From JANXQE01 sp035651635 (lineage in GTDB: Bacteria > Verrucomicrobiota > Verrucomicrobiia > Limisphaerales > UBA8199), in NCBI GenBank assembly GCA_035651635.1, contig DASRFK010000152.1:23771-87770 (forward strand): 64,000 nt of DNA, in the 5' to 3' direction. Positions 8,714 through 17,283 of the stretch are shown one piece after another. A program made the position numbers and the translations under genes. Every line of letters starts with the position of its first letter. The stretch's first letter is position 1. Below the pieces are notes generated by a model. It worked only from the letters and a program-made list of their open reading frames with translations, did not search any database and had not been told where the DNA came from.

Positions 8714-9616
8714 TCATTTACCGCGCGAGGATTTGCTAATTTCCTCCAAAAGGAGTTTCAGGAAGGCTTCGGAATGGGGATTGGGCCGAAGGACTGGCAT
8801 TCCCGCCGCGATCAATAACGAAGCTAATTCAGGAGAGAAGCGGCGCACTTTCAGAGCGGCGGGAAGCATGGGTAAAACACCTTCTGTGAGAACCGCCATT
8901 CCCGCGTTCGCTTCGATGGCGATGAAAAGAGCGGCTATGTCCTCCGAGGTTTCGTCACGTAAATGCGGTTTCACTCCGAACGTTTTGAGGATGGCTCTAA
9001 GCCGCGGAACATATTCTGGGTATTTATCCGCGCCCGGGCCGAGTAGTTCCTTGTCGCGAAGCTGTTCGGGATGAATCTTACTCATTTTGGCGAGTGGATT
9101 CTTGTTCGATAAAACAAGCACCGGCGCAAGCCGTTGCAATTCCACCCATTGAAATCCTTTGAAATGCGGCTCCAAACTTTTTGGCAAAATAGCCATGTCA
9201 ATCTGTCCCGCGGCGGCCTTTTGGGGCATTTCATTTGTCGTGAGATCGGACAGTTCCAGAAAAACATTCTTGTTGTGAGAACGAAAGCGTTCAACGACTC
9301 GCGGCATGATACTGGCGGTCAGCGAGTGAACGTAGCCAATGCGGAGCTTCTCCCCTTGCGGGCGCGTTTTGATCCTGCGAACCGCTACGTCCACGCGGGC
9401 CAGAATGTCCTTCGCTTCCTCATAAAAAGCTTCCCCTGCCGATGTCAGGGAAATGTTATTCTGGCCTCGAACGATGAGGATGATGCCGATTTCGTCTTCA
9501 AGGCTTTTGACCTGTCGGCTCAATGCCGGTTGCGTCAGGTGCAACTGGTTTGCCGCCCGGCTAAAACTTCCGTGTGCGGCCACGGCCGCAAAATACCTTA
9601 AATGGCGGAGTTCCAC
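8714..9616 (-). CDS. LysR-family transcriptional regulator
   Basis: 300 residues if translation starts at the GTG at 9616 (VELRHLRYF). A longer frame begins at 9751 but its first 45 codons look non-coding and contain the operator. The HTH is at residues 1-60 (TQPALSRQVKSLEDEIG), almost the same recognition helix as in the regulator at 3640-4539. The effector-binding domain is typical. It is divergent from the SnoaL-like and WrbA genes, which it probably regulates. Confidence 0.9.
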   Translation of the reverse strand: MELRHLRYFAAVAAHGSFSRAANQLHLTQPALSRQVKSLEDEIGIILIVRGQNNISLTSAGEAFYEEAKDILARVDVAVRRIKTRPQGEKLRIGYVHSLTASIMPRVVERFRSHNKNVFLELSDLTTNEMPQKAAAGQIDMAILPKSLEPHFKGFQWVELQRLAPVLVLSNKNPLAKMSKIHPEQLRDKELLGPGADKYPEYVPRLRAILKTFGVKPHLRDETSEDIAALFIAIEANAGMAVLTEGVLPMLPAALKVRRFSPELASLLIAAGMPVLRPNPHSEAFLKLLLEEISKSSRGK

Positions 9617-9632
9617 TTGGCTCACCGTAGGT

Positions 9633-9647
9633 ATTACCAAAAGTATG
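9633..9647. promoter_or_regulatory. Likely LysR operator, imperfect inverted repeat
   Basis: On the minus strand it reads CATACTTTTGGTAAT, identical in its first 13 bases to the operator at 3610-3624. It lies 16 bp upstream of the LysR start at 9616 in a divergent promoter region. Confidence 0.55.
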
Positions 9648-9771
9648 AGCAACACCAAAAAAATGGCATTAGCCACCAAACGACTCCTGATGAATGTTCC
9701 TTGGAAAAATCCGCAGTTTGGACGAAATGTAAAAAACGTTGTGCCACTCACAACCGGAAAATCTTCAAATT

Positions 9772-10203
9772 ATGAAAACGGCAAAGCAACTGCTCGAAAC
9801 ATACCTCGCAGCCATTTCCGCGGGTGAGATGGAAAGGGCGATAGCGTTATTCGCAAACGATGGCGGAATTGAATTTCCCTACTTCGGGTCTGTCAACCTT
9901 CCGACCCGCTATCAAGGACCGGAGGCTCTGAGGCGGTTTTTTGCCCCCGTCATGGACGGCGCGGACAATTTTAAGTTTAAGAACATCAAAATTTTCCCAG
10001 GTGAAGACGAAAATCACGTCTCAGGTGAATACGAGGTGGACGCGGTGATTAAAAAGACGGGCCGCCGCTACCGGCAGCTCTACGGAGGCCGGCTCATTGC
10101 TGAAAACGGAAAGATAAAGCTATTGCGGGAATTCTGCGACACGGTGGAAGTCGCACGCGCAATGTTTCCCAATGGCGTGAAAGATTTGGTGCAGACTGAT
10201 TAA
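9772..10203 (+). CDS. SnoaL-like (NTF2-fold) protein
   Basis: 143 residues from ATG at 9772; an upstream ATG at 9739 adds eleven unlikely residues. The N-terminal helix 'LLETYLAAISAGEMERAIAL' followed by 'FANDGGIEFPYFG' and 'YQGPEALRRFFAPV' is the standard SnoaL-like ketosteroid-isomerase fold layout. The function cannot be deduced from the sequence. It is the first gene of a two-gene unit with WrbA (18 bases downstream) and is divergent from a LysR gene. Confidence 0.82.
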   Translation: MKTAKQLLETYLAAISAGEMERAIALFANDGGIEFPYFGSVNLPTRYQGPEALRRFFAPVMDGADNFKFKNIKIFPGEDENHVSGEYEVDAVIKKTGRRYRQLYGGRLIAENGKIKLLREFCDTVEVARAMFPNGVKDLVQTD

Positions 10204-10221
10204 AACAACCGGGAAGGAATC

Positions 10222-10824
10222 ATGACAAAAATACTCGTTCTCTATTACTCGATGTATGGCCACATTGAAATCATGGCCAAAGCCGTTGCCGAAGGCGCGC
10301 GCTCCGCTGGCGGCACCGAAGTTGTCATCAAACGGGTGCCCGATTCAATGGCGCCAGAGGTTGCCAGGAAATATGGGGCCAAACTGGATCAGGAGGCCCC
10401 GATTGCATCGCCTGACGAACTGCCTCAATACGATGCAATCATTTTCGGAACCCCCACTCGTTTTGGTAACATGGCCGGACAGATGCGAAACTTCCTCGAC
10501 CGGACGGGAGACTTGTGGCTTAAAGGGGCGCTCATCGGAAAAGTCGGGAGTGTTTTCACCAGCACCGGCACCGGCGGTGGGAATGAGTCTACTATTCTCA
10601 CTTTCATTCCTACCTTGCTTCACCAAGGCATGATTTACGTGGGTCTCCCTTATGCGATTCCTGAAACAATGGATATTAGCGAAGTGCGTGGTGGCAGTCC
10701 CTACGGAGCTGGAACAATTGCAGCTCCTGATGGTTCTCGCCTGCCTAGCGCCAAGGAACTGACGATGGCCCGCTTTCAGGGCAAGCACGTCGCGGGCATT
10801 GCGGCAAAGTTGAGAGCAAACTGA
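10222..10824 (+). CDS. wrbA: NAD(P)H:quinone oxidoreductase, WrbA type
   Basis: 200 residues, the normal WrbA length. The flavodoxin-like FMN phosphate loop is YYSMYGHIEIMAKA at the N terminus, and GTPTRFGNMAGQMRNFLDRTG at ~77-97 is a WrbA signature. The enzyme reduces quinones by two electrons with NAD(P)H, which avoids semiquinone radicals. The ribosome binding site GGGAAGGA is visible. It follows the SnoaL-like gene and is likely under the LysR regulator at 8714-9616, which suggests a response to quinones or aromatic electrophiles. Confidence 0.93.
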   Translation: MTKILVLYYSMYGHIEIMAKAVAEGARSAGGTEVVIKRVPDSMAPEVARKYGAKLDQEAPIASPDELPQYDAIIFGTPTRFGNMAGQMRNFLDRTGDLWLKGALIGKVGSVFTSTGTGGGNESTILTFIPTLLHQGMIYVGLPYAIPETMDISEVRGGSPYGAGTIAAPDGSRLPSAKELTMARFQGKHVAGIAAKLRAN

Positions 10825-10888
10825 TACAACCCGGTAAAATAGTGGAGATCAGGATGGTTAACGCACGGATACCGACGCGTGAGGGAGC

Positions 10889-11785
10889 CTAAATTCCCTT
10901 TGAAGTCTTTCGCAAGAATTCGCAAAACTTTTCACCAGCAGGCGTTACATCTCCGTTCGTCGCGCGAGCGATGCCGACCGGTATCATTTCTTTTGAGCCG
11001 GCAATCGGGCGGAAAACCAGCCTGTTTCCGCTCACGATTTTGAAAACCGGGATGGTCAGCGCGATGCCCCGTCCCGTTTCAACCGCTGTGATGAGGGAAC
11101 TGGCGCTGTCGCATTCCACAGCAAGCCGGGGTTTCACGCCCAGAGGGGAAAAGAGCCGTTCAATAAAAGGAAAATAGTCCGGGTAATCTTTGCGGGCGAA
11201 GCCTACGATTGGCTCAGCCCCGATTTTTTCGAGCTGAATGGCTTTGAACCGAGCCAACGGATGCGTTCGAGCCAGCGCCACAGACAAAGGGTAATTGCGC
11301 AACACTTCAAACTCGATGCCCTCGATCTGCAGGTTTGTGGTTCCAGGGGTAATCGCCAGTTCCAGCGTGCCGTTTTGAAGTCCCTCAGCTAGTTCGCGCT
11401 GCGAAGCATCGTGGAGCAGGACGTTGACCTGCGGAAACGCCTTTTGAAACGCGGCCAGCGCCAGGGGCAGTATTTCAACGGTGGGCGACGGTGAATAGCC
11501 GATGTGCAGTTCGCCGTATTGTCCTCGCGCCAATGCGCGCACTTGCTCCACGGATTCATCGGCCAGTTTTAAGAGTTGGCGGGTTTTCTCCAGGAACAGG
11601 TTTCCCTCCGCAGTGAGGATAACGCCGCGCGGACTACGTTTGAGCAGGTCCACACCGATTTCTTCCTCCAAGTCCTGGACTCGCCGGCTTAGCGCTGGTT
11701 GGGCAATGCGCAGTTGCGTGGCCGCCTTGGTGAAACTCAACGCTTCAGCCACAGCCAGGAAATACCGCAGATGCCGAAGTTCCAT
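10889..11785 (-). CDS. LysR-family transcriptional regulator
   Basis: 298 residues starting MELRHLRYF, with the HTH at 1-60 (AQPALSRRVQDLEEEIG) and a normal effector-binding domain. It is divergent from a four-gene set at 11916-14897 (quinone oxidoreductase, DoxX-like, FMN reductase, NmrA-like). The perfect palindrome at 11797-11811 lies just before its start. Confidence 0.92.
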   Translation of the reverse strand: MELRHLRYFLAVAEALSFTKAATQLRIAQPALSRRVQDLEEEIGVDLLKRSPRGVILTAEGNLFLEKTRQLLKLADESVEQVRALARGQYGELHIGYSPSPTVEILPLALAAFQKAFPQVNVLLHDASQRELAEGLQNGTLELAITPGTTNLQIEGIEFEVLRNYPLSVALARTHPLARFKAIQLEKIGAEPIVGFARKDYPDYFPFIERLFSPLGVKPRLAVECDSASSLITAVETGRGIALTIPVFKIVSGNRLVFRPIAGSKEMIPVGIARATNGDVTPAGEKFCEFLRKTSKGI

Positions 11786-11796
11786 TGCGAGCCATT

Positions 11797-11811
11797 ATGC
11801 CAAAAAGGCAT
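11797..11811. promoter_or_regulatory. Inverted repeat ATGCC-N5-GGCAT, likely LysR operator
   Basis: A perfect 15-bp inverted repeat with T-N11-A spacing, 11 bp before the LysR start. It shares its ends (ATGCC/GGCAT) with the operator at 7824-7838. Confidence 0.6.
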
Positions 11812-11915
11812 GGCTGCGCAAGCATCATGGTATTGGGCGGATTCAAGCACGTGGGGGAAGATGGGATCAGATGATCAACAAGATCACAGCAACGCAAGAA
11901 CTGGAGAAAAGAATC

Positions 11916-12842
11916 ATGAAAGCGATACGAATTCATCAATACGGCGGACCAGAGGTTCTGGCGCAAGTGGAAATGCAGCGTCCCGCACCAGGCGCGAACG
12001 AAGTGCTCATCAAGGTTAAGGCAGCTTCGGTCAACCCGGTCGACTGGAAAATAAGAGCGGGCTACATGAAGGATTTTCTTCCGCTCACTTTACCGGCCAC
12101 GCTCGGCTCGGATGTTTCAGGAACGGTCGAAGAGGTTGGTCCCGGCGCGGCCCGGTTCCAACGGGGCGATGAAGTCTATGCAAGCCTGGGACTGGAAGGT
12201 GGCGGCTACGCGGAATACGCCGTGGCCAAGGAAACGATCGTGGCCGAGAAACCTGGCACGTTAGATCACGTGCAGGCGGCGTCCGTGCCGGTGGCGGGCC
12301 TGACCGCATGGCAGACCTTATTTGAAGTGGCGCAACTACGGGCCGGTCAGAAGGTGTTGATCCACGCCGCAGCCGGAGGGGTGGGCAATTTTGCCGTGCA
12401 GTTCGCCAAAGCAAAAGGCGCCTATGTCATTGGAACCGCTTCCTCCAAGAACCAAGCGTTTCTAGGCGAATTGGGGGTAGACAAAGCGGTCGATTATCAG
12501 AAGACGCGCTTTGAAGACGTGGTGCACGATGTGGACGTGGTCCTGGATACAATTGGCGGCGACACTCAGGAGCGTTCGTTCAAAGCGCTTAAGAAAGGCG
12601 GAATATTGGTTTCGATTGTTCAGCCACCTTTGCAAGAACTGGCTGTGAAATACGGAGTTCGCGCGCTGTTCTATGGCGGGCATCCCAGTTCATCCAACCT
12701 GACTGAAATCGCAAGGCTGATCGATGCCGGCAAGGTAAAGACGGTGGTGGAAACGGTACTTCCTCTGGCGGAAGCCCGGCGCGCTCACGAATTGAGTCAA
12801 AATGGTCATGGGCGTGGCAAAATCGTATTGAAAGCCGCGTGA
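11916..12842 (+). CDS. NADP-dependent quinone oxidoreductase (MDR, zeta-crystallin type)
   Basis: 308 residues from ATG at 11916. The GroES-like half begins MKAIRIHQYGGPEVL. The Rossmann half carries HAAAGGVGNFAVQFAKAKGA at ~150-169, the AxxGxxG NADPH signature of zinc-free quinone reductases. No catalytic zinc ligands are seen. It probably reduces quinones or alpha,beta-unsaturated carbonyls. It is the first gene of a plus-strand run ending at 14897 and is divergent from the LysR gene at 11785. Confidence 0.92.
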   Translation: MKAIRIHQYGGPEVLAQVEMQRPAPGANEVLIKVKAASVNPVDWKIRAGYMKDFLPLTLPATLGSDVSGTVEEVGPGAARFQRGDEVYASLGLEGGGYAEYAVAKETIVAEKPGTLDHVQAASVPVAGLTAWQTLFEVAQLRAGQKVLIHAAAGGVGNFAVQFAKAKGAYVIGTASSKNQAFLGELGVDKAVDYQKTRFEDVVHDVDVVLDTIGGDTQERSFKALKKGGILVSIVQPPLQELAVKYGVRALFYGGHPSSSNLTEIARLIDAGKVKTVVETVLPLAEARRAHELSQNGHGRGKIVLKAA

Positions 12843-12886
12843 TTTGGAGTTTTCACCCGAAACATAACAACAAAAGGAGAATTCAT

Positions 12887-13324
12887 ATGAAGATCGCAAC
12901 AGTTATCGCTCGCAGTCTGCTCGGACTGATCTTCGTCGTGTTCGGCTCGAACATGTTTCTGCACTTCATTCCGATGCCGCCACCGCCGGAAGGTCCCGCG
13001 CGTGATTTCATGACGGCGCTGTTTGTCAGCCGCTATCTCTATATTATCGGCGCTTTCCAAGTCGTGGGAGGCCTCCTCCTGTTCACTGGCCGGTGGACGC
13101 CTCTGGGCCTGACTCTGGTCGGTCCCGTAATCGTGAACATCGTCTGCTTTCATGCACTGATGGCGCCAGCCGGCTTGCCGATGGCAATTGTCGTTTCGGC
13201 TTTGGCGCTTTTCTTACTATGGAATTACCGCAAGAACTTTGCCGGAATCCTGGCTGGCGCCCCCGCGCAATTGGATCCACACAGTCAACAAGTCACGACC
13301 AGACCCGCGACGGTTCATTCCTGA
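12887..13324 (+). CDS. DoxX-like small membrane protein
   Basis: 145 residues with four likely transmembrane segments: ARSLLGLIFVVFGSNMFLHF near the N terminus, the YLYIIGAFQVVGGLLLFTG region, LTLVGPVIVNIVCFHALM, and MAIVVSALALFLLWN. This is the layout of DoxX/DUF417-type inner membrane proteins. The start at 12887 has an AAAGGAGA ribosome binding site; the frame upstream of it is leader. The function is unknown; such proteins often accompany redox enzymes, as here. Confidence 0.8.
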   Translation: MKIATVIARSLLGLIFVVFGSNMFLHFIPMPPPPEGPARDFMTALFVSRYLYIIGAFQVVGGLLLFTGRWTPLGLTLVGPVIVNIVCFHALMAPAGLPMAIVVSALALFLLWNYRKNFAGILAGAPAQLDPHSQQVTTRPATVHS

Positions 13325-13378
13325 GTGATGGCCGTCCTTGCTCAGTTAAACAGCAATTCACTTAACAAGATCAAAACT

Positions 13379-13945
13379 ATGAATGCATTAAGAATCGCGG
13401 TCATCATCGGAAGCACACGGCCTGGGCGCAACGGCGAGGCCGTGGCCAAATGGGTTTATGAAATCGCCCAAAAGCGTGCCGACGCAGAGTTCGAACTCGT
13501 GGACATCAAAGATTTCAATCTCCCGCTTCTCGACGAGCCAATGCCGCCATCGATGGGACAATACAGTAAGCCTCACACCAAAGCATGGGCCGCCAGGATC
13601 GGCTCTTTCGATGGCTACGTCTTCGTTGCGCCCGAGTACAATCATGGCATCTCCGGTGCACTCAAGAACGCGATCGATTTTCTTTTCGCTGAATGGAACA
13701 ACAAGGCCGCCGGCTTCGTCAGCTATGGCGGTGCCGGCGGCGCGCGTGCCGTCGAGCAGTTGCGGCTGGTACTGGCCGAGGTTCAAATCGCCACGGTGCG
13801 CAATCAGGTCTTGCTCTCCATGTTTACCGACTTTGAAAACTTCAGCGTCTTCAAGCCGCTTGCCCGGCACGAGAAGTCGGTCAATGAAATGTTCGACCAG
13901 GTCATTGCTTGGGGCGGCGCGTTAAAAGCGCTGCGGGAGAAATGA
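13379..13945 (+). CDS. NADPH-dependent FMN reductase family protein
   Basis: 188 residues of flavodoxin-like fold. The FMN phosphate loop is IIGSTRPGRNGEAVA and the flavin-contacting PEYNHGISGALKNAIDF is the family signature. It reduces FMN, quinones or azo and nitro compounds with NADPH. It is very similar (estimated by eye at well over 80%) to the gene at 55660-56220, a recent paralog. It lies in the redox operon that starts at 11916. Confidence 0.92.
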   Translation: MNALRIAVIIGSTRPGRNGEAVAKWVYEIAQKRADAEFELVDIKDFNLPLLDEPMPPSMGQYSKPHTKAWAARIGSFDGYVFVAPEYNHGISGALKNAIDFLFAEWNNKAAGFVSYGGAGGARAVEQLRLVLAEVQIATVRNQVLLSMFTDFENFSVFKPLARHEKSVNEMFDQVIAWGGALKALREK

Positions 13946-13988
13946 GCAAGGCCTGAGAAGAAACTCACCCCTTAACAAAGTGAAAATC

Positions 13989-14897
13989 ATGAAAACAAAG
14001 AACAATGAGAAACTAATTGCTGTGATCGGCGCAACAGGACATCAAGGCGGTGCGGTGGTGCGTGCCCTGCAGGCGAACGGCCAATTCAAGGTGCGCGCTC
14101 TGAGCCGTAATCCAGGCAAGCATGGCGAACTTGCCGACGAAGTCGTCGAAGCAGATTTGAACCGGCCGGAAACACTCAAGACCGCATTTGAAGGGGCACA
14201 CGGCGTTTTTTTAGTCACCACCTCTGGGCTAGAGGGCACCGACGAATTCACGCAAGGAACGGCGGCGGTACGCGCAGCCAAAGCTGCGGGGGTTAAACAC
14301 TTTATCTGGTCCACTCTGCCTGATGTAGAAGTGATCAGCGGAGGCAGGTTCGACGTTCCCCACTTTACTGGCAAGGCGAAGGTCGATCGCGTGGTAACGG
14401 AAGCGGGGTTTGCTAATCACACGTTCGTGATCGCGCCGTTCTTCTACCAGAACCTCGCAGGCGCCCTGGCTCCGCAAAAGCAGGCTGACGGATCCAGGCG
14501 CTGGTCTCTCCCGCTCGATCCAAGTGTACGTTGCATTCACATGGGCGACATCACCGAACTTGGCAATATCGTGGTCGGTGCATTCGAACACCCGGATCAG
14601 GCAGGGAATGGCCAGTATCTGCCCCTCGTCGGTGATTTCATGAGTTTCAACGAAATCGTCGACACGCTAAATCGACAGGGTCACAACTTCTCCTTCACGC
14701 AGGTCCCGGCCGACGCCTTCGCCACTTTCTTTCCTGGAGCTGCGGAGATCGGTGCGATGTTCAGGTACTTCGAAGCACACACCTATTTGGGTTCAGAGTC
14801 CCGCGACCGAATTGAGCTCGCAAACAAGATAGCAGGCAAGCAACCGACCAGGTTTTCGACATGGGCTCGACTGAATGTCCCGGTCCAGAACCGCTAA
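13989..14897 (+). CDS. NmrA-family NAD(P)-binding protein
   Basis: 302 residues. The N-terminal VIGATGHQGGAVVRAL is the NmrA/HSCARG Rossmann motif GxxGxxG, followed by VRALSRNPGKHGELA and the GVFLVTT strand. Such atypical short-chain dehydrogenases sense NADP(H) or act on unknown substrates. ATG 13989 is preferred to the GTG nine bases earlier. It is the last intact gene of the redox operon; a truncated glyoxalase-type fragment follows at once. Confidence 0.9.
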   Translation: MKTKNNEKLIAVIGATGHQGGAVVRALQANGQFKVRALSRNPGKHGELADEVVEADLNRPETLKTAFEGAHGVFLVTTSGLEGTDEFTQGTAAVRAAKAAGVKHFIWSTLPDVEVISGGRFDVPHFTGKAKVDRVVTEAGFANHTFVIAPFFYQNLAGALAPQKQADGSRRWSLPLDPSVRCIHMGDITELGNIVVGAFEHPDQAGNGQYLPLVGDFMSFNEIVDTLNRQGHNFSFTQVPADAFATFFPGAAEIGAMFRYFEAHTYLGSESRDRIELANKIAGKQPTRFSTWARLNVPVQNR

Positions 14898-15073
14898 ATG
14901 CGACCATTCACTCAATGCGAATCGAAATTATGGAAACGCTACTCCACCAAAGTCATCTTAACCGTCCAGGATCTCGATCGATCGATTGCCTTTTATGAGG
15001 CGGCTCTCAAGCCGCTCGGCATTATCCATGCCATCGATTTCGCCGGCAATAGAGCCCGCACAGGTCCATTGCA
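14898..15073 (+). pseudogene. Truncated VOC (glyoxalase-like) gene
   Basis: After a short unrelated lead the frame reads 'KVILTVQDLDRSIAFYEAAL', the standard first strand and helix of glyoxalase/VOC proteins, but it stops within ~60 codons where the convergent gene ends. At least half the domain is missing. It follows the NmrA-like stop codon directly. Confidence 0.5.
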
Positions 15074-16195
15074 CTATTTGTTATAGGCTGCGTTGCACTT
15101 CTTAATGACGGCCAACTGTGCGTCCTGGAGGGAGTTGAGGTTGAAGAAGGAAACTCCGACGGCGCCGTTGTCGTGCGCCTGACGGATGGCTTCCTCGAAA
15201 TCAGCCATGTCGTCTCCGTAATTGCCCACTGATAATCCGGTGAAAAGATGCTGGCCGGGCTTTAGATCGCGGACCGCCTGTTTGGTGGCGAAACCCACCC
15301 AGTACAGGTTCCCATTATGGTCGTTCTTGTAGTCCATTGGGAAAACGAGGTCCAGGTCCCAGTGCGGCCAGTCTTGTTTGACGTATTCCCGAGCCAATTC
15401 AGGGAAAGGAAAGACGGCGGCCGATGCCAGCGTTCCATTTTCATGGCAGATCTGCACACACTCATTGACCAGCGACGAGATGGCGTCCATTCGGAACTGT
15501 TTCCAGGCGGCATTCTCCGCCGTGTCGGGCATATCCATCGGGTCCACGCCGAACTTCGCCTTGAATTCCTGCCGGGCGAGCGGGTGGTAACCAAAGTCAT
15601 ACTCGGGCAGCAGCCGGTCTTGCACCAACGGAAGCCCGTTTGTATACCGGTAATGCTTCTGCAACTGGGCCCCGAGGATGACATCCACAAAGCGGATGTA
15701 GTCGAAATGCACGGAGGCCAGCCCTTTGACTTGCGCGACCTCTTTGACCCCCTTCGTGATATAATCCCGCGCGCCTGGAGAAAAGGGACTGAGGAAACTG
15801 TAATAATTGACGTAAGGGTGAAAATCGAAGCAACTCTGCCCGAGCCGGTTGACGGAATACCAATCCGGGTGTTGACGGCACTCCGCGGCGTTGCCCACAT
15901 TCATCATCCAATGCCAGGCATGAACTCGGATGCCGACTTGGCTCCCCAAGTCAACCAACACCGTCAATTGCGCAGCGGTCTTATTTTCAGGGAGAATGTC
16001 AGTGATGCCCGCCTCCGCCAGCCGCTTCATGCCCGCCAGTTGGGTCTCGCCGGAACCTCGCGGCACTCCCCAGGCTGCAAAATAGAATTTCTTGTCCGTA
16101 TAACCGACGCCAGGCGCCTTGTTGGCGGTGTCGGCCGCCGTCGCCAAAGCCCCGCTCGCGGCGAGAAATAGTGCGATTCTTTTTATTGTCTTCAT
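15074..16195 (-). CDS. Secreted glycosyl hydrolase-like protein (GHL10 type)
   Basis: 373 residues from ATG at 16195 with a signal peptide (KRIALFLAASGALATAADT). The mature part looks like a TIM barrel: 'GVPRGSGETQLAGMKRLAEAGITDILPE', then 'VHAWHWMMNVGNA', then VHFDYIRFVDV where GHL10/DUF187 proteins carry their catalytic Asp, then LDLVFPMDYKND. These are predicted extracytoplasmic polysaccharide hydrolases with largely unknown substrates. It is convergent with the NmrA/VOC genes. The repeat copy B lies upstream of its start. Confidence 0.75.
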   Translation of the reverse strand: MKTIKRIALFLAASGALATAADTANKAPGVGYTDKKFYFAAWGVPRGSGETQLAGMKRLAEAGITDILPENKTAAQLTVLVDLGSQVGIRVHAWHWMMNVGNAAECRQHPDWYSVNRLGQSCFDFHPYVNYYSFLSPFSPGARDYITKGVKEVAQVKGLASVHFDYIRFVDVILGAQLQKHYRYTNGLPLVQDRLLPEYDFGYHPLARQEFKAKFGVDPMDMPDTAENAAWKQFRMDAISSLVNECVQICHENGTLASAAVFPFPELAREYVKQDWPHWDLDLVFPMDYKNDHNGNLYWVGFATKQAVRDLKPGQHLFTGLSVGNYGDDMADFEEAIRQAHDNGAVGVSFFNLNSLQDAQLAVIKKCNAAYNK

Positions 16196-16303
16196 AAGAA
16201 CAACATAATTGCCTGCGGATCTCGGCTTATAATCGGCTGGCATCTCCGTGCTCCGGACATTCCGCTCGGGGTGTCCGCGCCGAATCAAAGTGGCAAACTG
16301 CAT

Positions 16304-16462
16304 CGTGTCTCAATGCCGGCACTTGTCCCCACAACTGGTGACATGCGCCGAAACGACGTTCTGGTATCTTGCTTATGTTCTCAGGTGTAGAACGTGTGTC
16401 AGAAGAGCCGGATTAAACCGGCTTTTTTGTTGTACCGAACCAGCCAGCATCAACGCTATCGC
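16304..16462 (+). ncRNA. Candidate small RNA / repeat element, copy B
   Basis: Second copy of the element at 6416-6575. From the GACAT box near 16340 through the GTTCT/AGAAC hairpin to the terminator at 16406-16428 the copies differ at only a few positions. It lies between the divergent starts of the GHL10-like gene and the cupin gene, a different context from copy A, which argues for an independent element. Confidence 0.45.
16406..16428 (+). terminator. Intrinsic terminator
   Basis: Identical AGCCGG-ATTAAA-CCGGCT stem followed by a T run, as in copy A. It lies about 100 bp before the cupin start, so it would end the candidate small RNA rather than the cupin transcript. Confidence 0.75.
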
Positions 16463-16531
16463 CGATTCCTCAACCCAGCAATGCAATTTGGCTGCCGGCG
16501 TATATTGGCGTAACTTTTCACAGGAGTCGAA

Positions 16532-17125
16532 ATGCCTAAAACGGAACCATTACTTAAAGTCAAAGAGCCGGACGTTCTTGCGCAGGAACTGAAGGATGAC
16601 GGTATCTTTCCCAATAGCAAATTAAAGCTCCTGGTCTATCGCCAGGCAGTGGAATTACCCGAAAAGGATCCAGCCTCCATTTTCGAGCGAGTCTTCGAAT
16701 CGAACCAATGGCATGGCAGTTGGCGCAACGGGATTTATCCATACCACCATTACCACAGCACTGCCCATGAAGTGTTGGGGATTTACCTCGGTTGGGCAAA
16801 AGTGCAGTTGGGTGGCGAGAAAGGCGTGGCTCTGGAGATTCAGGCAGGGGACGTGATCATCATACCTGCGGGAGTGGCCCACAAGAAACTCCGCTCCAGT
16901 GCCGACTTTGGGGTGGTCGGCGCTTATCCGGAGGGACAGGACTGGGACATGAATTACGGAAAACCAGTCGAGCGACCTAATGCCGACCGAAATATCGAAC
17001 GAGTTGCCTTGCCAAAGTTGGACCCGATCTATGGCGCAAGGGGACCGTTGTTGGAGAAATGGACGACGAGGGAAGGTTTCTCTGGGAGTCCAACCAGAAC
17101 TCAAGCAAACGCCAAGGGTCACTGA
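16532..17125 (+). CDS. Cupin-domain protein (YjlB type)
   Basis: 197 residues with a single cupin barrel. Metal-binding motif 1 is visible as YHHYHSTAHEVLGIYLG, with the His-x-His and Glu ligands, and motif 2 as AGDVIIIPAGVAHKKL. The C-terminal 'GQDWDMNYGKPVERP' resembles YjlB-like proteins of unknown function. Ribosome binding site AGGAG before ATG 16532. It lies between the carbohydrate genes, so a sugar-related role is possible but not shown. Confidence 0.82.
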   Translation: MPKTEPLLKVKEPDVLAQELKDDGIFPNSKLKLLVYRQAVELPEKDPASIFERVFESNQWHGSWRNGIYPYHHYHSTAHEVLGIYLGWAKVQLGGEKGVALEIQAGDVIIIPAGVAHKKLRSSADFGVVGAYPEGQDWDMNYGKPVERPNADRNIERVALPKLDPIYGARGPLLEKWTTREGFSGSPTRTQANAKGH

Positions 17126-17283
17126 CGATAGAATTTCAATGCGGGTTGCACGGGTGGCTTCTGTTTACTGCAGGATGAAGACCCCGGCGCCTCCTATTTT
17201 CCGGCCACAATTCTGCGATTCCAGGTGTATCCCCAAAAACGGGGATAAAATTGGGCTACCCCGAAATGGTAGGGTTTGACGAG

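Noticed and set aside
15317..16171. Long plus-strand open frame (284 codons)
   Set aside because: It is antisense to the GHL10-like gene, has no family motifs, and arises from that gene's codon bias.
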